NCBI GenBank assembly: GCA_902613065.1
Contig: CACMFU010000002.1
Coordinates: forward strand, 1 to 64,000
DNA length: 64,000 bases
Direction: 5' to 3'
Origin: an uncultured Pelagibacteraceae bacterium
Lineage (GTDB): Bacteria; Pseudomonadota; Alphaproteobacteria; Pelagibacterales; Pelagibacteraceae
The translations under genes were made by a program, and so were the position numbers. The notes below the pieces were generated by a model. It was given only the letters and a program-made list of their open reading frames with translations, was not told the origin of the DNA and did no database searches. Below are positions 29,522-40,096 of this stretch, in pieces (the stretch's first letter is position 1; the number at the start of each line of letters is the position of its first letter).

Positions 29522-31661
29522 TTTTAATAAGTCTTAAGTTTAATTTTTTCGGTTTCATTTTTAATTTAGCTTTACCTCTTCCAGATAAACTAGGATTATT
29601 CATAAAATAATCATGGGCTGAAAAAGAATCATTTTCACTATATTTAATTTTTGTATAATTTCCACTAGCATCAAGTTCCCAACTTTGTTTTTTATCTAAA
29701 TAATTAGCTAACATAATTTGATCAAGAACTTGTTCGTGGACTGTTTGGTTTTCAATTGGAACTAGAAGTTCTACTCTTCGATTTAAATTTCTTGGCATTA
29801 AATCTGCTGATGAAATAAAAACTTTTGCATCTCTACTAGGCATTGTTTTTCCATTTGCAAAACAATAAATTCTTGAGTGTTCCAAAAATCTTCCAATCAT
29901 GCTTTTAACTATTATATTTTCAGATTTATCTTTAACTCCAGGTCTTAAACAACAAACACCTCTTACAAATAAAAATATCTTTACTCCAGCATTTGAAGCT
30001 TCGTAAAATTTATCAATTATCGCTGGGTCTACTAAGGAATTCATTTTGGCCCATATTTCACCTTTTTTACCTTTTTTGACATTTGTTATCTCGTTAGCAA
30101 TACATTTGTTCAAGGTTTCCCTAAGATTAATTGGTGATATAGATATTTTACTAAGATTTCGTGGTTTTGAATAACCAGTTACATAATTAAAAAATTTTTC
30201 CACATCAGTTGCTATTTTTTTATCAGAGCTAAATAAAGATAAGTCAGTATAAATTTTTGCATTAACTGGGTGATAATTACCAGTTCCCAGATGTATATAA
30301 GTTTGAATTTTTCCCTGCTCTTTTCTTAATATTAAAGATGATTTTGCATGTGTTTTATATTTTGCAAAACCATAAACTATTTGAATTCCTGCATTTTCTA
30401 AACTTCTTGAAAGTTGAATGTTTGCTTCTTCATCAAATCTTGCTTTGATCTCTATTAAAGCGGTTACTGTCTTTCCATTTTCAGCTGCTGTTATTAAGGC
30501 TTTAACAATTGGAGAATCTAGCGTTGTTCTGTATAGAGTTTGTTTAATTGCTATAACTTTTTTATCATATGCAGCTTGATTTAAAAACTCAACGACAGCA
30601 TCAAATGTTTCAAAAGGGTGATGAACTATTAAATCTTTTTTTCTTATAGTATCAAAAAAATTATTATTAAACTCCTTTAATCTCTCAACCTCCCTGGGAT
30701 TAAAATTTTTAAATCTTAATTTAGAATTTTTAATTTTACAAACTTGGTCTATATCTTGAATTCCAACAATGCCTTCAATTTCATAGATGTATTCAGATTT
30801 TACGTTTAACTTATTGGTTATAAACTTAATTAAGTCATTATTACTATTTTTCAAAATTTCTAAACGTACTATGTCACCTGTTCTTCTTCTTTTTAATGCC
30901 AATTCAAAAGATCTTACTAAATCTTCGGCCTCCTCTTGAATTTCTACATCGCTATCTCTTATAACTCTAAATAACATTTTTTTATCTAAATCATGATCAG
31001 GAAATATTTCAGAAGCAAAAAAACTTATAACATCATCTATAATTAAAAATTTTTTAAAACTTTTATTTCCATCTATTTCAATAAATCTTGATAAAGCTTT
31101 TGGAATTACTATTATTGCATTTAAAGTCCTTTTTTTATTTTTCTTATTTAATCTCATAACTAATGCTCTTCCTTGATTTGCAATAAATGGAAAGGGATGA
31201 GCTGGGTCTATTGCTGATGGGGTTAGCAGAGGGTAAATTTCTTCATTAAAAATTTTAAATAATTTTTTTTGTTCAGTTTTACTTAAATTTTCAGGTTTAA
31301 CTATACTTATATTTGCTTTTTTTAATTGAAGAATTAAATCTCTAAATATTTTATTTTGTTTATTAAGAAGATTATTTGTTTCCAAAATAACTTCACTCAT
31401 TTGTTCATCAGGAGTAAGACCATCAGAACTAAGTGAATCTACATCTTGTTTGATTTGACTATATAAACCTGCAACACGAACCATGAAAAATTCATCTAAA
31501 TTTGATCCAGCTATAGATAAAAATTTAATTCTTTCATAAAGAGGATTTTCAAAATTTTGGGCCTCAAGAAGAACTCTGTCGTTGAATTTTAGCCAAGACA
31601 GCTCTCTATTTATGTATTTAGATTTTAGTGTTTCTTTATCTTGTTTTTTTAATGCAGTCAT
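29511..31661 (-). CDS. ppk: polyphosphate kinase 1
   Basis: 716 aa; YINRELSWLKFNDRVLLEA, HHPFETFDAVVEFLNQAA, KTHAKSSLI, HLGTGNYHP. Confidence 0.97.
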   Translation of the reverse strand: MTALKKQDKETLKSKYINRELSWLKFNDRVLLEAQNFENPLYERIKFLSIAGSNLDEFFMVRVAGLYSQIKQDVDSLSSDGLTPDEQMSEVILETNNLLNKQNKIFRDLILQLKKANISIVKPENLSKTEQKKLFKIFNEEIYPLLTPSAIDPAHPFPFIANQGRALVMRLNKKNKKRTLNAIIVIPKALSRFIEIDGNKSFKKFLIIDDVISFFASEIFPDHDLDKKMLFRVIRDSDVEIQEEAEDLVRSFELALKRRRTGDIVRLEILKNSNNDLIKFITNKLNVKSEYIYEIEGIVGIQDIDQVCKIKNSKLRFKNFNPREVERLKEFNNNFFDTIRKKDLIVHHPFETFDAVVEFLNQAAYDKKVIAIKQTLYRTTLDSPIVKALITAAENGKTVTALIEIKARFDEEANIQLSRSLENAGIQIVYGFAKYKTHAKSSLILRKEQGKIQTYIHLGTGNYHPVNAKIYTDLSLFSSDKKIATDVEKFFNYVTGYSKPRNLSKISISPINLRETLNKCIANEITNVKKGKKGEIWAKMNSLVDPAIIDKFYEASNAGVKIFLFVRGVCCLRPGVKDKSENIIVKSMIGRFLEHSRIYCFANGKTMPSRDAKVFISSADLMPRNLNRRVELLVPIENQTVHEQVLDQIMLANYLDKKQSWELDASGNYTKIKYSENDSFSAHDYFMNNPSLSGRGKAKLKMKPKKLNLRLIKSGN

Positions 31662-31674
31662 ATATTTAAAATTT

Positions 31675-32199
31675 ATGCTTAAATTATACGTTATGCGTCA
31701 TGCAAAATCTAGCTGGGACCACCCAAATCTTGATGATCATGAAAGACCATTAAGTAAGCGTGGCGAGAAAAATGCAAAAAAGATTTGTGAATTTTTTGTT
31801 AAAAACAATTATAAGTTTGATTACATATTACTTTCATCATCAAAAAGAACAAAGAAAACCCTAAAAATTTTATTAAAAAAAATAGATAAACCAAAAAAAA
31901 TTATTTCTTCAAAAAAATTATACTTATCAAGTGAAGATAAAATTATAGATATAATAAAAAAAATACCAAAAAAATATAAATCAGTGCTTTTAATTAACCA
32001 TGAACCTACTGTTAGAAATCTAATACGATCACTGACAAAAAATCACAACAACAACCATTTTAAATTATTAAACTACAAATTTCCGACATCGGCATTTGCA
32101 AAAATTTATTTTGATTTTAATGAATGGAATAAATTAGATGGAAATGGTTTAATTAAAGAATTTACTAGACCTAAAGACCTTCAAGATTCTAAAGAATAA
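31675..32199 (+). CDS. sixA: SixA-type histidine phosphatase
   Basis: Start chosen at 31675 (MLKLYVMRHAKSSWDHPNLDDHERPLSKRGEKNA); RHA/RHG motif. Confidence 0.88.
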   Translation: MLKLYVMRHAKSSWDHPNLDDHERPLSKRGEKNAKKICEFFVKNNYKFDYILLSSSKRTKKTLKILLKKIDKPKKIISSKKLYLSSEDKIIDIIKKIPKKYKSVLLINHEPTVRNLIRSLTKNHNNNHFKLLNYKFPTSAFAKIYFDFNEWNKLDGNGLIKEFTRPKDLQDSKE

Positions 32200-32864
32200 C
32201 CTGCTGATCTTACAGTTCTAATTAAAGGCTTAGTATTATCTATATTAATAGCCTGTCTTAATCTTCTGATATGCACATCGACAGTTCTAGTTTCAACGTA
32301 AATATTTTCTCCCCAAACATTGTTTAAGAGTTGTTCTCTTGAATATACCCTTTTTGGATTTTTGATAAAAAAATCTAATAATTTAAATTCTGTAGGTCCT
32401 AGAGATATTTCAATGTTATTTCTATAAACTCTTTTTGTTATTCTATCTATTTTTAGATCTGTAAACTCAACAACATCAAAGGTGGATTGTGGTTTTGATC
32501 TTCTGAGTAAAGATTTAATTCTTGCATTAAGTTCTTTTTGACTAAATGGTTTTGTTACATAATCATCTGCACCTGTATCAAAAGCTCTTAATTTGTCCTC
32601 CTCCTCGCCTTTTGCTGTTAACATTATTACTGGTATGTCATTATGCTTTTTGTCTTTTTTTAAATTTTTACATATTTCAACGCCTGACAAATCGGGCAAC
32701 ATCCAATCCATTAATATTAAGTCAGGAAGCTTATCTTTAATTTGTTTAAGCGCATCTTCACCATTTTCACAGAAACTTACTTTGTAACCTTCTTTTTCAA
32801 GGTTATACTTTAGTAGAGTTATTATAGCAGCCTCGTCCTCAGCTATAAAAATGTGAGCCGACAT
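32181..32864 (-). CDS. phoB: phosphate regulon response regulator PhoB
   Basis: 227 aa; receiver + winged helix; ends beside phoU-pstBACS. Confidence 0.94.
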   Translation of the reverse strand: MSAHIFIAEDEAAIITLLKYNLEKEGYKVSFCENGEDALKQIKDKLPDLILMDWMLPDLSGVEICKNLKKDKKHNDIPVIMLTAKGEEEDKLRAFDTGADDYVTKPFSQKELNARIKSLLRRSKPQSTFDVVEFTDLKIDRITKRVYRNNIEISLGPTEFKLLDFFIKNPKRVYSREQLLNNVWGENIYVETRTVDVHIRRLRQAINIDNTKPLIRTVRSAGYSLES

Positions 32865-32867
32865 ATT

Positions 32868-33575
32868 TTACTTTTCTCCAGTAACAATAGGTTCTGTGCC
32901 TTTTGGTCGATCACCCTCTAGATATTCTCCCTTAACTAAATAATATACTTGCTCAGCAATGTTGGTTGTATGATCACCTATTCTCTCTATATTTTTAGTT
33001 ACAAATAATAAGTGGGTTCCATCACTTAAGTTATTTTCGTTATCTTTTAAATATCTAATCACTTCTTGCATGCATAAATTTGTTAAATCATCAATTTGTT
33101 CGTCGCTTTCCCATACATTAATTGCCATACTCGAAGATCTTTCTAAATATGCATCTAATATTGATTTCAATTGTTTTTGAGCATCCGAAGATACTCTTAT
33201 AATAGCATCTACTAAATTTTTTGGTAAATTTTCATTTAACAAAAGAGTTCTTTTAGAAATATTTTTTGCTAAATCACCTATTCTCTCAAGGTCAGAAGAT
33301 ATCTTTAAAGCAGTGACTGTTTCTCTAAGATCTATGGCCATAGGTTGTCTTAAAGCAATTAAATTTACTACTTGCTGTTCAATTAAAGTCTCAAATTTAT
33401 CAATTTTTTCATCATCTTTAATTACTGCCTCAGCATTATCACTATTTCTTGTAGTAATTGCTTGAATAGCTTTACCCAAAGCTTCTTCACAAAATCCGCC
33501 CATTTTAATTATATTGCTATTTAAATTTTTAAGTTCTTCTTCGTAAGACTTTACTGTATGTGGTGCTTCGGTCAT
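32868..33575 (-). CDS. phoU: phosphate signalling protein PhoU
   Basis: 235 aa; PhoU repeats, ISSDLERIGDLAKNI and KNIERIGDHTTNIAE. Confidence 0.96.
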   Translation of the reverse strand: MTEAPHTVKSYEEELKNLNSNIIKMGGFCEEALGKAIQAITTRNSDNAEAVIKDDEKIDKFETLIEQQVVNLIALRQPMAIDLRETVTALKISSDLERIGDLAKNISKRTLLLNENLPKNLVDAIIRVSSDAQKQLKSILDAYLERSSSMAINVWESDEQIDDLTNLCMQEVIRYLKDNENNLSDGTHLLFVTKNIERIGDHTTNIAEQVYYLVKGEYLEGDRPKGTEPIVTGEK

Positions 33576-34330
33576 TATCCAAACCTCCCTGTGATATAAT
33601 CCTGAGTTTTTTTGTTTTCTGGATTCTTAAATATTTTATCAGTAGAACCATGTTCTATCAATTCTCCAAGGTGAAAAAAACCTGTATTTTGAGAAACTCT
33701 TGCAGCTTGTGCCATTGAGTGAGTGACTATTATAATAGTATGGTCTTTTTTTAACTCATCAATTAGTTCTTCTATTTGAGCTGTAGCAATAGGATCTAAA
33801 GCAGAACAAGGCTCGTCCATTAGAATAACTTCAGGTTTAACTGAAATTGCCCTTGCTATACATAATCTTTGTTGTTGACCACCAGACAAACCAGTACCTG
33901 GTTCATGAAGTCTATCTTTCACCTCTTCCCATAATGCTGCCTTTTTTAAGCTAGTTTCAACTATTTCATCCATTTCATTCTTTGATTGAGCCATACCATG
34001 AATTGTTGGACCATAAGAAATATTTTCATAAATAGTTTTAGGAAAAGGATTTGGTTTTTGAAAAACCATACCAATTTTTTCTCTTAATCTAACAACATCA
34101 CAACTTTTATCATTGATATCAAAATCATTAATTATAATCTGCCCTTTTACTCTACATATATCAATAACGTCATTCATTCGGTTTAGACATCTTAAATAAG
34201 TAGATTTACCACAACCTGAAGGACCAATTAATGCAGTAACTTGATTTTCTTCAATATCTAAATTTATATTGAATAGAGCTTGTTTTTTTCCATAGTAAAC
34301 ATCTACATTTTTTGAATTTATCTTTATCAT
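33575..34330 (-). CDS. pstB: phosphate ABC transporter ATP-binding protein
   Basis: Start chosen at 34330 ([19 protein letters not shown]); [30 protein letters not shown]. Confidence 0.96.
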   Translation of the reverse strand: MIKINSKNVDVYYGKKQALFNINLDIEENQVTALIGPSGCGKSTYLRCLNRMNDVIDICRVKGQIIINDFDINDKSCDVVRLREKIGMVFQKPNPFPKTIYENISYGPTIHGMAQSKNEMDEIVETSLKKAALWEEVKDRLHEPGTGLSGGQQQRLCIARAISVKPEVILMDEPCSALDPIATAQIEELIDELKKDHTIIIVTHSMAQAARVSQNTGFFHLGELIEHGSTDKIFKNPENKKTQDYITGRFG

Positions 34331-34331
34331 C

Positions 34332-35600
34332 TTAACTCCATTTTTTTTCAAATTTATGTCTAATTATTTGTGCAAATAAGTTCATTATAATTAAAAATCC
34401 TAATAGAACCATAATACAAGCAGAAACTTTCTCGACAAAACCTCTTTCAGCGCTCTCTGCCCAAATATAAATTTGCACTGGCAAACTTGCAGCTGGATCT
34501 AAAGGAGATCCTGGTATTGTATTTACAAAAGCCACCATGCCAATCAATATCAAAGGTGCGGTTTCGCCTAAAGCTTGGGCCAAACCAATTATTGTACCGG
34601 ATAAAGTCCCTGGCATAGATAACGGAACTGTATGATGCATTGTAGTTTGCATTTTACTAGCACCCATTGCAAGTGCTGCCTCTCTTATACTTGGAGGAAC
34701 TGCTTTTAAAGATGCTCTACAAGCAATAATAATTGTTGGTAAAGTCATCAACGATAAAGTTATTCCACCGACTAGAGGTGTTGACCTAGGTAATTGAAAT
34801 ACAGCAAGTAAAATACCCAGTCCTAAAAGACCAAAAACAATTGAAGGTACTGCTGCTAAATTATTTATATTTACCTCAATAAAATCAGTAAATCTGTTTT
34901 TAGGAGCAAATTCCTCTAAATAAATAGCTGCTAGAACTGCTACAGGAAAAGCTATCATTAAACAAACAAGTATAGAAAATATTGATCCCATAAATGAACT
35001 TGCTATACCAGCTAATTCAGCTTCTCTTGAATCAGGATATGTAAAAAAACTTAAATTGAATTTACTTTCAACTTTTCCTAGTTCTACAAGTTGATCAAAA
35101 ATCTTTAATTGATAATCCGTAACTCTTCTTTGATCTTCAGGTAAATCTCTTGGATAATTGCCTTTAAATACTTGATCTAAATCATCTGAGGCAGTTAAAT
35201 AAACATCTTTAGTTTTTCCAATTAATGAAGGGTCGTTTAAAAGTTCCCTTTTAATCTCTCTTTCGAAAAAGTAAGAGACCATTCTCTTCAGCTCATTTTC
35301 TTGATCCTCATTAGCATTTGGATCCAAATCAGCCATTGATTTTAATGCTATATCGTAATAATCAGCATCTTTTAAATCCTCTTTAGAAGGATTTTGCTCT
35401 AACATCATTAATTCAGCATCAAAAGTAACTGGAACAATAAGCCAAGTTTTTTGAAAGGCTGAATAGCCTGTCGAAAAAATTTTAAAAATAAAGATTGTTA
35501 AAAATAAAAGTGCCATAAAAATTGCACTTTGACCGTATAATCGAAATCTCTTTTCAGCTTTATATCTTTTATTTAATAATTGTTCTTTATTTTTATTCAT
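34332..35600 (-). CDS. pstA: phosphate ABC transporter permease PstA
   Basis: 422 aa; [26 protein letters not shown]. Confidence 0.95.
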   Translation of the reverse strand: MNKNKEQLLNKRYKAEKRFRLYGQSAIFMALLFLTIFIFKIFSTGYSAFQKTWLIVPVTFDAELMMLEQNPSKEDLKDADYYDIALKSMADLDPNANEDQENELKRMVSYFFEREIKRELLNDPSLIGKTKDVYLTASDDLDQVFKGNYPRDLPEDQRRVTDYQLKIFDQLVELGKVESKFNLSFFTYPDSREAELAGIASSFMGSIFSILVCLMIAFPVAVLAAIYLEEFAPKNRFTDFIEVNINNLAAVPSIVFGLLGLGILLAVFQLPRSTPLVGGITLSLMTLPTIIIACRASLKAVPPSIREAALAMGASKMQTTMHHTVPLSMPGTLSGTIIGLAQALGETAPLILIGMVAFVNTIPGSPLDPAASLPVQIYIWAESAERGFVEKVSACIMVLLGFLIIMNLFAQIIRHKFEKKWS

Positions 35601-36978
35601 ATTTTTCTCTATATTTTTTAACTACTCTTAAGGCCACAATATTCAAACAGAGCGTTACTAAAAATAATGACATACCTAAAGCAAATGCAGCTTGCGTTTT
35701 TGGGTCGCCAAAAGCTTGATCTCCAATTAATATTACAACAATTTGCGCTGTAATTGTTGAAGTAGATTCTAATGGATTTAAAGTTAAATTAGCAGCTAAA
35801 CCAGAGGCCATAACAACTATCATTGTTTCTCCAATTGCTCTTGAAACACCAAGCAAAATAGATCCAACTATACCAGGCAATGCTGCAGGAAAAATAACTT
35901 TTTTTATTGTTTCTGATTTGGTTGCTCCCATGGCATAACTTCCATCTCTTAAACTTTGAGGTACACTTGTAATCACATCGTCACTTAAACTTGAAATGAA
36001 TGGTATAATCATAATGCCCATTACTCCGCCTGCCGCTAAAGCGCTTTCAGCTGAAACGTCTAAACCCATGCTATTACCTATTTCCTTTAAAAAAGGTCCA
36101 ACTGTTAGAGCAGCAAAAAATCCATAAACAACTGTTGGTATACCAGCTAAAATTTCAATTAAAGGTTTTGCGTATTGTCTAACTTTAACTGATGCATACT
36201 CAGCCAAATAAATTCCACTCATTAGTCCAATAGGAATAGCAACACACATAGCTATGAAAGCAATAAAAAAGGTACCAGCAAAAATAGGGACTGCTCCAAA
36301 AGTATCGGAGTACATTGTCGGATCTAAAGCCTCTGAAGAATCTCTAACAAAAGCTTTTGCAGGATACCAATGAGTTCCAAAGACAAAATCAAATAATGGA
36401 ATTACTTTAAAAAAATCTATAGTTTGAAATATAAGTGAAAATACTATTCCAACAGTAGTTAATATTGCAGCTAAAGAAGCTGTAAATAAAACTGCTTTCA
36501 AAAATTTTTCAACTGGTTCCCTTGTTCTAGAATTAGATGAAATTTTTTTATAAGCGTAAGCAACAGAGGCAATAATTATAGATAATACTATAACAGCTTT
36601 TGAACTTTGAGCTATTGATCGAAGACTTAAATATTTTTCAGCTGAAGCCTCAATAAAAGGTGTAATTTCTCCGGTAAATTGTCCTCGAGACAATGCTTTT
36701 GTTTTTTCGTAAATTAAATTTAATTCATCATCAAGATAGCCTTGATTTGAATAATCACTTAAGATTAATAATTTTACAATTGTGGGCTCAAAAATTGCCC
36801 ATAAAGAAAAAATTATAAAAGCTGGTATTGCACACCAAATTGCAAGATAATAACCATAAAATTGTGGTAATGCAGTTAATCTTTTATTTGTAGATTGAAT
36901 TGTATAAGCTTTTCTACGTCCAAAATAATAACTTGTGAAACCCAGAAGAACAATAAATGTAAACAATATTAAGTTCAA
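35593..36978 (-). CDS. pstC: phosphate ABC transporter permease PstC
   Basis: 461 aa; RDGSYAMGATKSETIKKVIFPAALPGI. Confidence 0.95.
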   Translation of the reverse strand: MNLILFTFIVLLGFTSYYFGRRKAYTIQSTNKRLTALPQFYGYYLAIWCAIPAFIIFSLWAIFEPTIVKLLILSDYSNQGYLDDELNLIYEKTKALSRGQFTGEITPFIEASAEKYLSLRSIAQSSKAVIVLSIIIASVAYAYKKISSNSRTREPVEKFLKAVLFTASLAAILTTVGIVFSLIFQTIDFFKVIPLFDFVFGTHWYPAKAFVRDSSEALDPTMYSDTFGAVPIFAGTFFIAFIAMCVAIPIGLMSGIYLAEYASVKVRQYAKPLIEILAGIPTVVYGFFAALTVGPFLKEIGNSMGLDVSAESALAAGGVMGIMIIPFISSLSDDVITSVPQSLRDGSYAMGATKSETIKKVIFPAALPGIVGSILLGVSRAIGETMIVVMASGLAANLTLNPLESTSTITAQIVVILIGDQAFGDPKTQAAFALGMSLFLVTLCLNIVALRVVKKYREKYE

Positions 36979-37016
36979 AGAATCTCCTTTATTGAGGACT
37001 TTACTCTTATTTCAAA

Positions 37017-37046
37017 AAAAAGGGGTCTAAAAAGACCCCTTTTTTA
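37017..37046 (-). terminator. Intrinsic terminator/attenuator between pstS and pstC
   Basis: GGGGTCT-AAAA-AGACCCC stem flanked by A/T runs; minus strand has an 8-T tract after the stem. Confidence 0.88.
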
Positions 37047-37069
37047 ATTATTTGTTAACAGAGTAATAA

Positions 37070-38101
37070 TTAATTACCCATAGCAACTAGCTTCGTAGCA
37101 TTAGTTCTAGTTGTTTTATACAATTTAGAGTCTAATGGAACTAAACCAATATCTGCTAAGTAACCACCTTTTCCAATAGCTTTCTTAGTTGTGAATTCTT
37201 TCACAAACTCATGTAATCCTGGGATTACTCCAACGTGAGCTTTTTTCACATAGAAAAATAATGGTCTTGCAACTGCATAACTGTAGTCTTGAATACTCGC
37301 TAGAGAGGGTTGTCCACCATCTATGCTAGCAGCTTGTAATTTATCTTTAGCAGCTAAGAAATAGCTGAAACCAAAGAAACCAAACATATCTTTATCTTGA
37401 GTTAACTTTTGGATGATTAAACTATCGTTTTCTCCTACTTCAATAGCAGCTCCATCTTCTCTGTAAAGTTTTTGTGGTTTTTTGTATTTTTTATTTCCAG
37501 CCTCATAACCAGCTTTATAAAGAGCTTTAGCTTCTTTAGTCATACCTTTTTTCATTACTAAAGAATTCCAAGCATCTCTAGTTCCTGATGTTCCTGGTGG
37601 GATCATTACTGAAATTTTTTGTTTTGGTAAGCTAGGGTCAATTTGGTCCCAAGTTTTATAAATATTTGGAACTAACTTACCATCAACTACTGTATGAGCA
37701 GCTAATGCTAAATATAATTGTTCTTTAGTAAAGTTTACTGGTTTTGCATCTTTGCTGTAAGCTAATGTAATACCATCGTTACCAATTACGATCTCAACAA
37801 TATCATTTACACCATTTTTCTTACATAGGGCTTTCTCTTTGTCTTTCATAGCTCTTGATGCATTTGTAATATCTGGATGTTGCTCACCAACACCAGCACA
37901 GAATAGTTTAGCTCCTCCACCAGTACCAGTCGACTCGATTACAGGAGTTTTGAATCCTGAACCACCAAATCTTTCAGCAACAACAGTCGCGTAAGGGAAT
38001 ACTGTAGACGAACCAACTATCTTAATTTGATCTCTTGCTTGAGCAACAGTTGCTATTGATAGAGCAACTAAAGAAGCAATCACTATAGTTAGTTTTTTCA
38101 T
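37070..38101 (-). CDS. pstS: phosphate-binding protein PstS
   Basis: 343 aa; signal peptide, IKIVGSSTVFPYATVVAE, ESTGTGGG. Confidence 0.96.
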   Translation of the reverse strand: MKKLTIVIASLVALSIATVAQARDQIKIVGSSTVFPYATVVAERFGGSGFKTPVIESTGTGGGAKLFCAGVGEQHPDITNASRAMKDKEKALCKKNGVNDIVEIVIGNDGITLAYSKDAKPVNFTKEQLYLALAAHTVVDGKLVPNIYKTWDQIDPSLPKQKISVMIPPGTSGTRDAWNSLVMKKGMTKEAKALYKAGYEAGNKKYKKPQKLYREDGAAIEVGENDSLIIQKLTQDKDMFGFFGFSYFLAAKDKLQAASIDGGQPSLASIQDYSYAVARPLFFYVKKAHVGVIPGLHEFVKEFTTKKAIGKGGYLADIGLVPLDSKLYKTTRTNATKLVAMGN

Positions 38102-38171
38102 TATCTTTAATCCTTTCGTTATTTATTAATTAAAAGATGCCTGACTCGTATAAATTTATTGAATCTTTAAT

Positions 38172-38189
38172 ATTACAGAATTATTACAG
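38172..38189 (-). promoter_or_regulatory. Pho box CTGTAAT-aatt-CTGTAAT upstream of pstS
   Basis: Two identical 7-mers at 11-bp spacing on the minus strand; weaker third repeat TTTTAAC at 38194-38200. Confidence 0.85.
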
Positions 38190-38210
38190 TTTTGTTAAAA
38201 ACCTAACTTT

Positions 38211-38819
38211 TTAGTTGTATTTCATTGAGACAATAATCTCACTATTTTCAGTTTCTAGACCACCTTTGCATGAAACTGGATTTACGTTATCCTTAAAAGC
38301 AAGATCTGGGGTTGGTCTTAAGACAACTTCCAGTTTTACCAAATTAACTAATTCCTCAAGAACACTTTGGTCATAACGCCATTTTGGCCAACTAGTAGGA
38401 GTAGAAAAAATAGATGTTAAATAGCTTGTCGCCATAGTAAACCTATAATTACTCATATTTTCATTTCTCAGTAAATGATCTCTAACAGAATTAAATATGT
38501 TTCGACATCTCAATGAATCTGACATGTAGTTCTCTTTTTTTAAATTTTCATTTACTGGAATTGAAACAATTAAATCTACTGTATTTCTCCAATAGGAACT
38601 GAGAACATCTATATATATATCTTCGTATGGTACATCTTTATGTTTTTTTATTTCAGGATATGCACTTTTTAAGTCTTCCTGTAATCTAAAGATACCAATA
38701 TCAAAAACAGTTAATTGCTGGTTTCTTAAAATTGTAGAAATATCAGATGCATTACTTTTAGTAATGATCGACATTAAAAAAAAAATAATAATTAAAATAC
38801 TATGTAATATCTTAATCAT
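38211..38819 (-). CDS. secreted protein of unknown function between phoR and pstS
   Basis: 202 aa; signal peptide MIKILHSILIIIFFLMSIITKSNASD; no family recognised. Confidence 0.75.
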   Translation of the reverse strand: MIKILHSILIIIFFLMSIITKSNASDISTILRNQQLTVFDIGIFRLQEDLKSAYPEIKKHKDVPYEDIYIDVLSSYWRNTVDLIVSIPVNENLKKENYMSDSLRCRNIFNSVRDHLLRNENMSNYRFTMATSYLTSIFSTPTSWPKWRYDQSVLEELVNLVKLEVVLRPTPDLAFKDNVNPVSCKGGLETENSEIIVSMKYN

Positions 38820-38913
38820 AAACTAATTTTAAATAAACTAAGATACGAATCAACAAAAGATTTGTTAAATCTTGGTTGAATGAGAGTTAATTTTAAACAA
38901 TTTTTTAAATTAA

Positions 38914-40062
38914 TTATTTTGTTGGAAGATATATCTTAATTTCAGTACCTTCATTAACTTTACTGAGAATCTCATAGTCACCTCTGTGTTGAGATATAAT
39001 ATGTTTCATTATAGCTAAACCTAAACCTGTACCACCAACCTTTTTACTTTTTTCTGTATCTACTCTAAAAAATCTCTCAGTTATTCTTGGAATTAGCTGG
39101 TGAGGTATTCCGACACCTTCATCTTTAATGCTAATGGCAATATTTTTATCAATTAATTTACCTTCACTATTTTGACTTTTTACGTATATATTTTTTCCAT
39201 CTTGTGAATATTTAATTGAATTATCAATTAAATTTGAAAATACAGTTAACAATTTATCATTATCACCAAAAACTAAGGTTGGTTCCATAAGTTCAATATG
39301 TAAATTGATTTTCTTTTTTTTAAGAATTAATTCAAAGTTACTTTTAATATTTGTAAAAAGATCATTTAAGCTCACAATTTTATTAGGCTTGATATGTTCT
39401 TCCAATTCAATTCTACTTAAAATCAATAAATCATTGATTAGGTTTTCCATTCTTAATACTTGATCAGACATGATAGACATAAATTTTTTTTGCGCCTCTT
39501 GGTCTTTTGAAGCTGGTCCAAGAATAGTTTCTAAAGAACCTTTAATCGAAACTAAAGGTGTTCTTAATTCATGACTCACATTTGCAACAAAATCAGTTTT
39601 TAGTTTTTGTGCTTTTGTTATTTCTGTAAAATCTTTTAGAAACAATACGACAGAGTTTATTTCTGGAAACAAATAGGTCGGACCAGGAATAACATAGATT
39701 TTGTAAAGTTGATAAGATGGTAAATTTATTTCTACATTGACATTTTTTGTAGTTTGATCTTTGATAGCCTCTTCAATCGTTTCTAATAATTTTGTATCTC
39801 TTATTACACTTGAAATATTTTTATCAATTAAGTTTTCTCCAAAACGTTGTTTTGCACTTTTGTTTAGATATTTGATTAAATTATATTTATCTAAAGCAAA
39901 GAATTGATCTTCTAATTCTTCAATAATTACTCTTTTTCCTAAATCATCCTTATTGGTCTTATTTACAACTGGAGCTGTATTTTCTGGCTTAATATTTTTT
40001 TTAAATAAAAAATATAATAAAATAATTATTACAACTATGAGTATCAACTCTGTCCAAAACAT
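38914..40062 (-). CDS. phoR: phosphate regulon sensor histidine kinase PhoR
   Basis: 382 aa; TM anchor, PAS-like region, VANVSHELRTPLVSIKGSLETI, GGTGLGLAIMKHI; pho gene context. Confidence 0.92.
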   Translation of the reverse strand: MFWTELILIVVIIILLYFLFKKNIKPENTAPVVNKTNKDDLGKRVIIEELEDQFFALDKYNLIKYLNKSAKQRFGENLIDKNISSVIRDTKLLETIEEAIKDQTTKNVNVEINLPSYQLYKIYVIPGPTYLFPEINSVVLFLKDFTEITKAQKLKTDFVANVSHELRTPLVSIKGSLETILGPASKDQEAQKKFMSIMSDQVLRMENLINDLLILSRIELEEHIKPNKIVSLNDLFTNIKSNFELILKKKKINLHIELMEPTLVFGDNDKLLTVFSNLIDNSIKYSQDGKNIYVKSQNSEGKLIDKNIAISIKDEGVGIPHQLIPRITERFFRVDTEKSKKVGGTGLGLAIMKHIISQHRGDYEILSKVNEGTEIKIYLPTK

Positions 40063-40096
40063 GGATATGTTTTAACAAATGTAATGAATATTGTCT

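Noticed and set aside
31582-31674. N-terminal extension of the SixA ORF
   Set aside because: Overlaps the ppk 5' coding region; MLKLYVMRHAKSSW at 31675 is the natural start.
38857-38873. AAGATTT-gtt-AAATCTT inverted repeat between phoR and the 202-aa ORF
   Set aside because: Weak all-AT-type stem without a clear T-run; likely chance in AT-rich DNA, at most a weak terminator.
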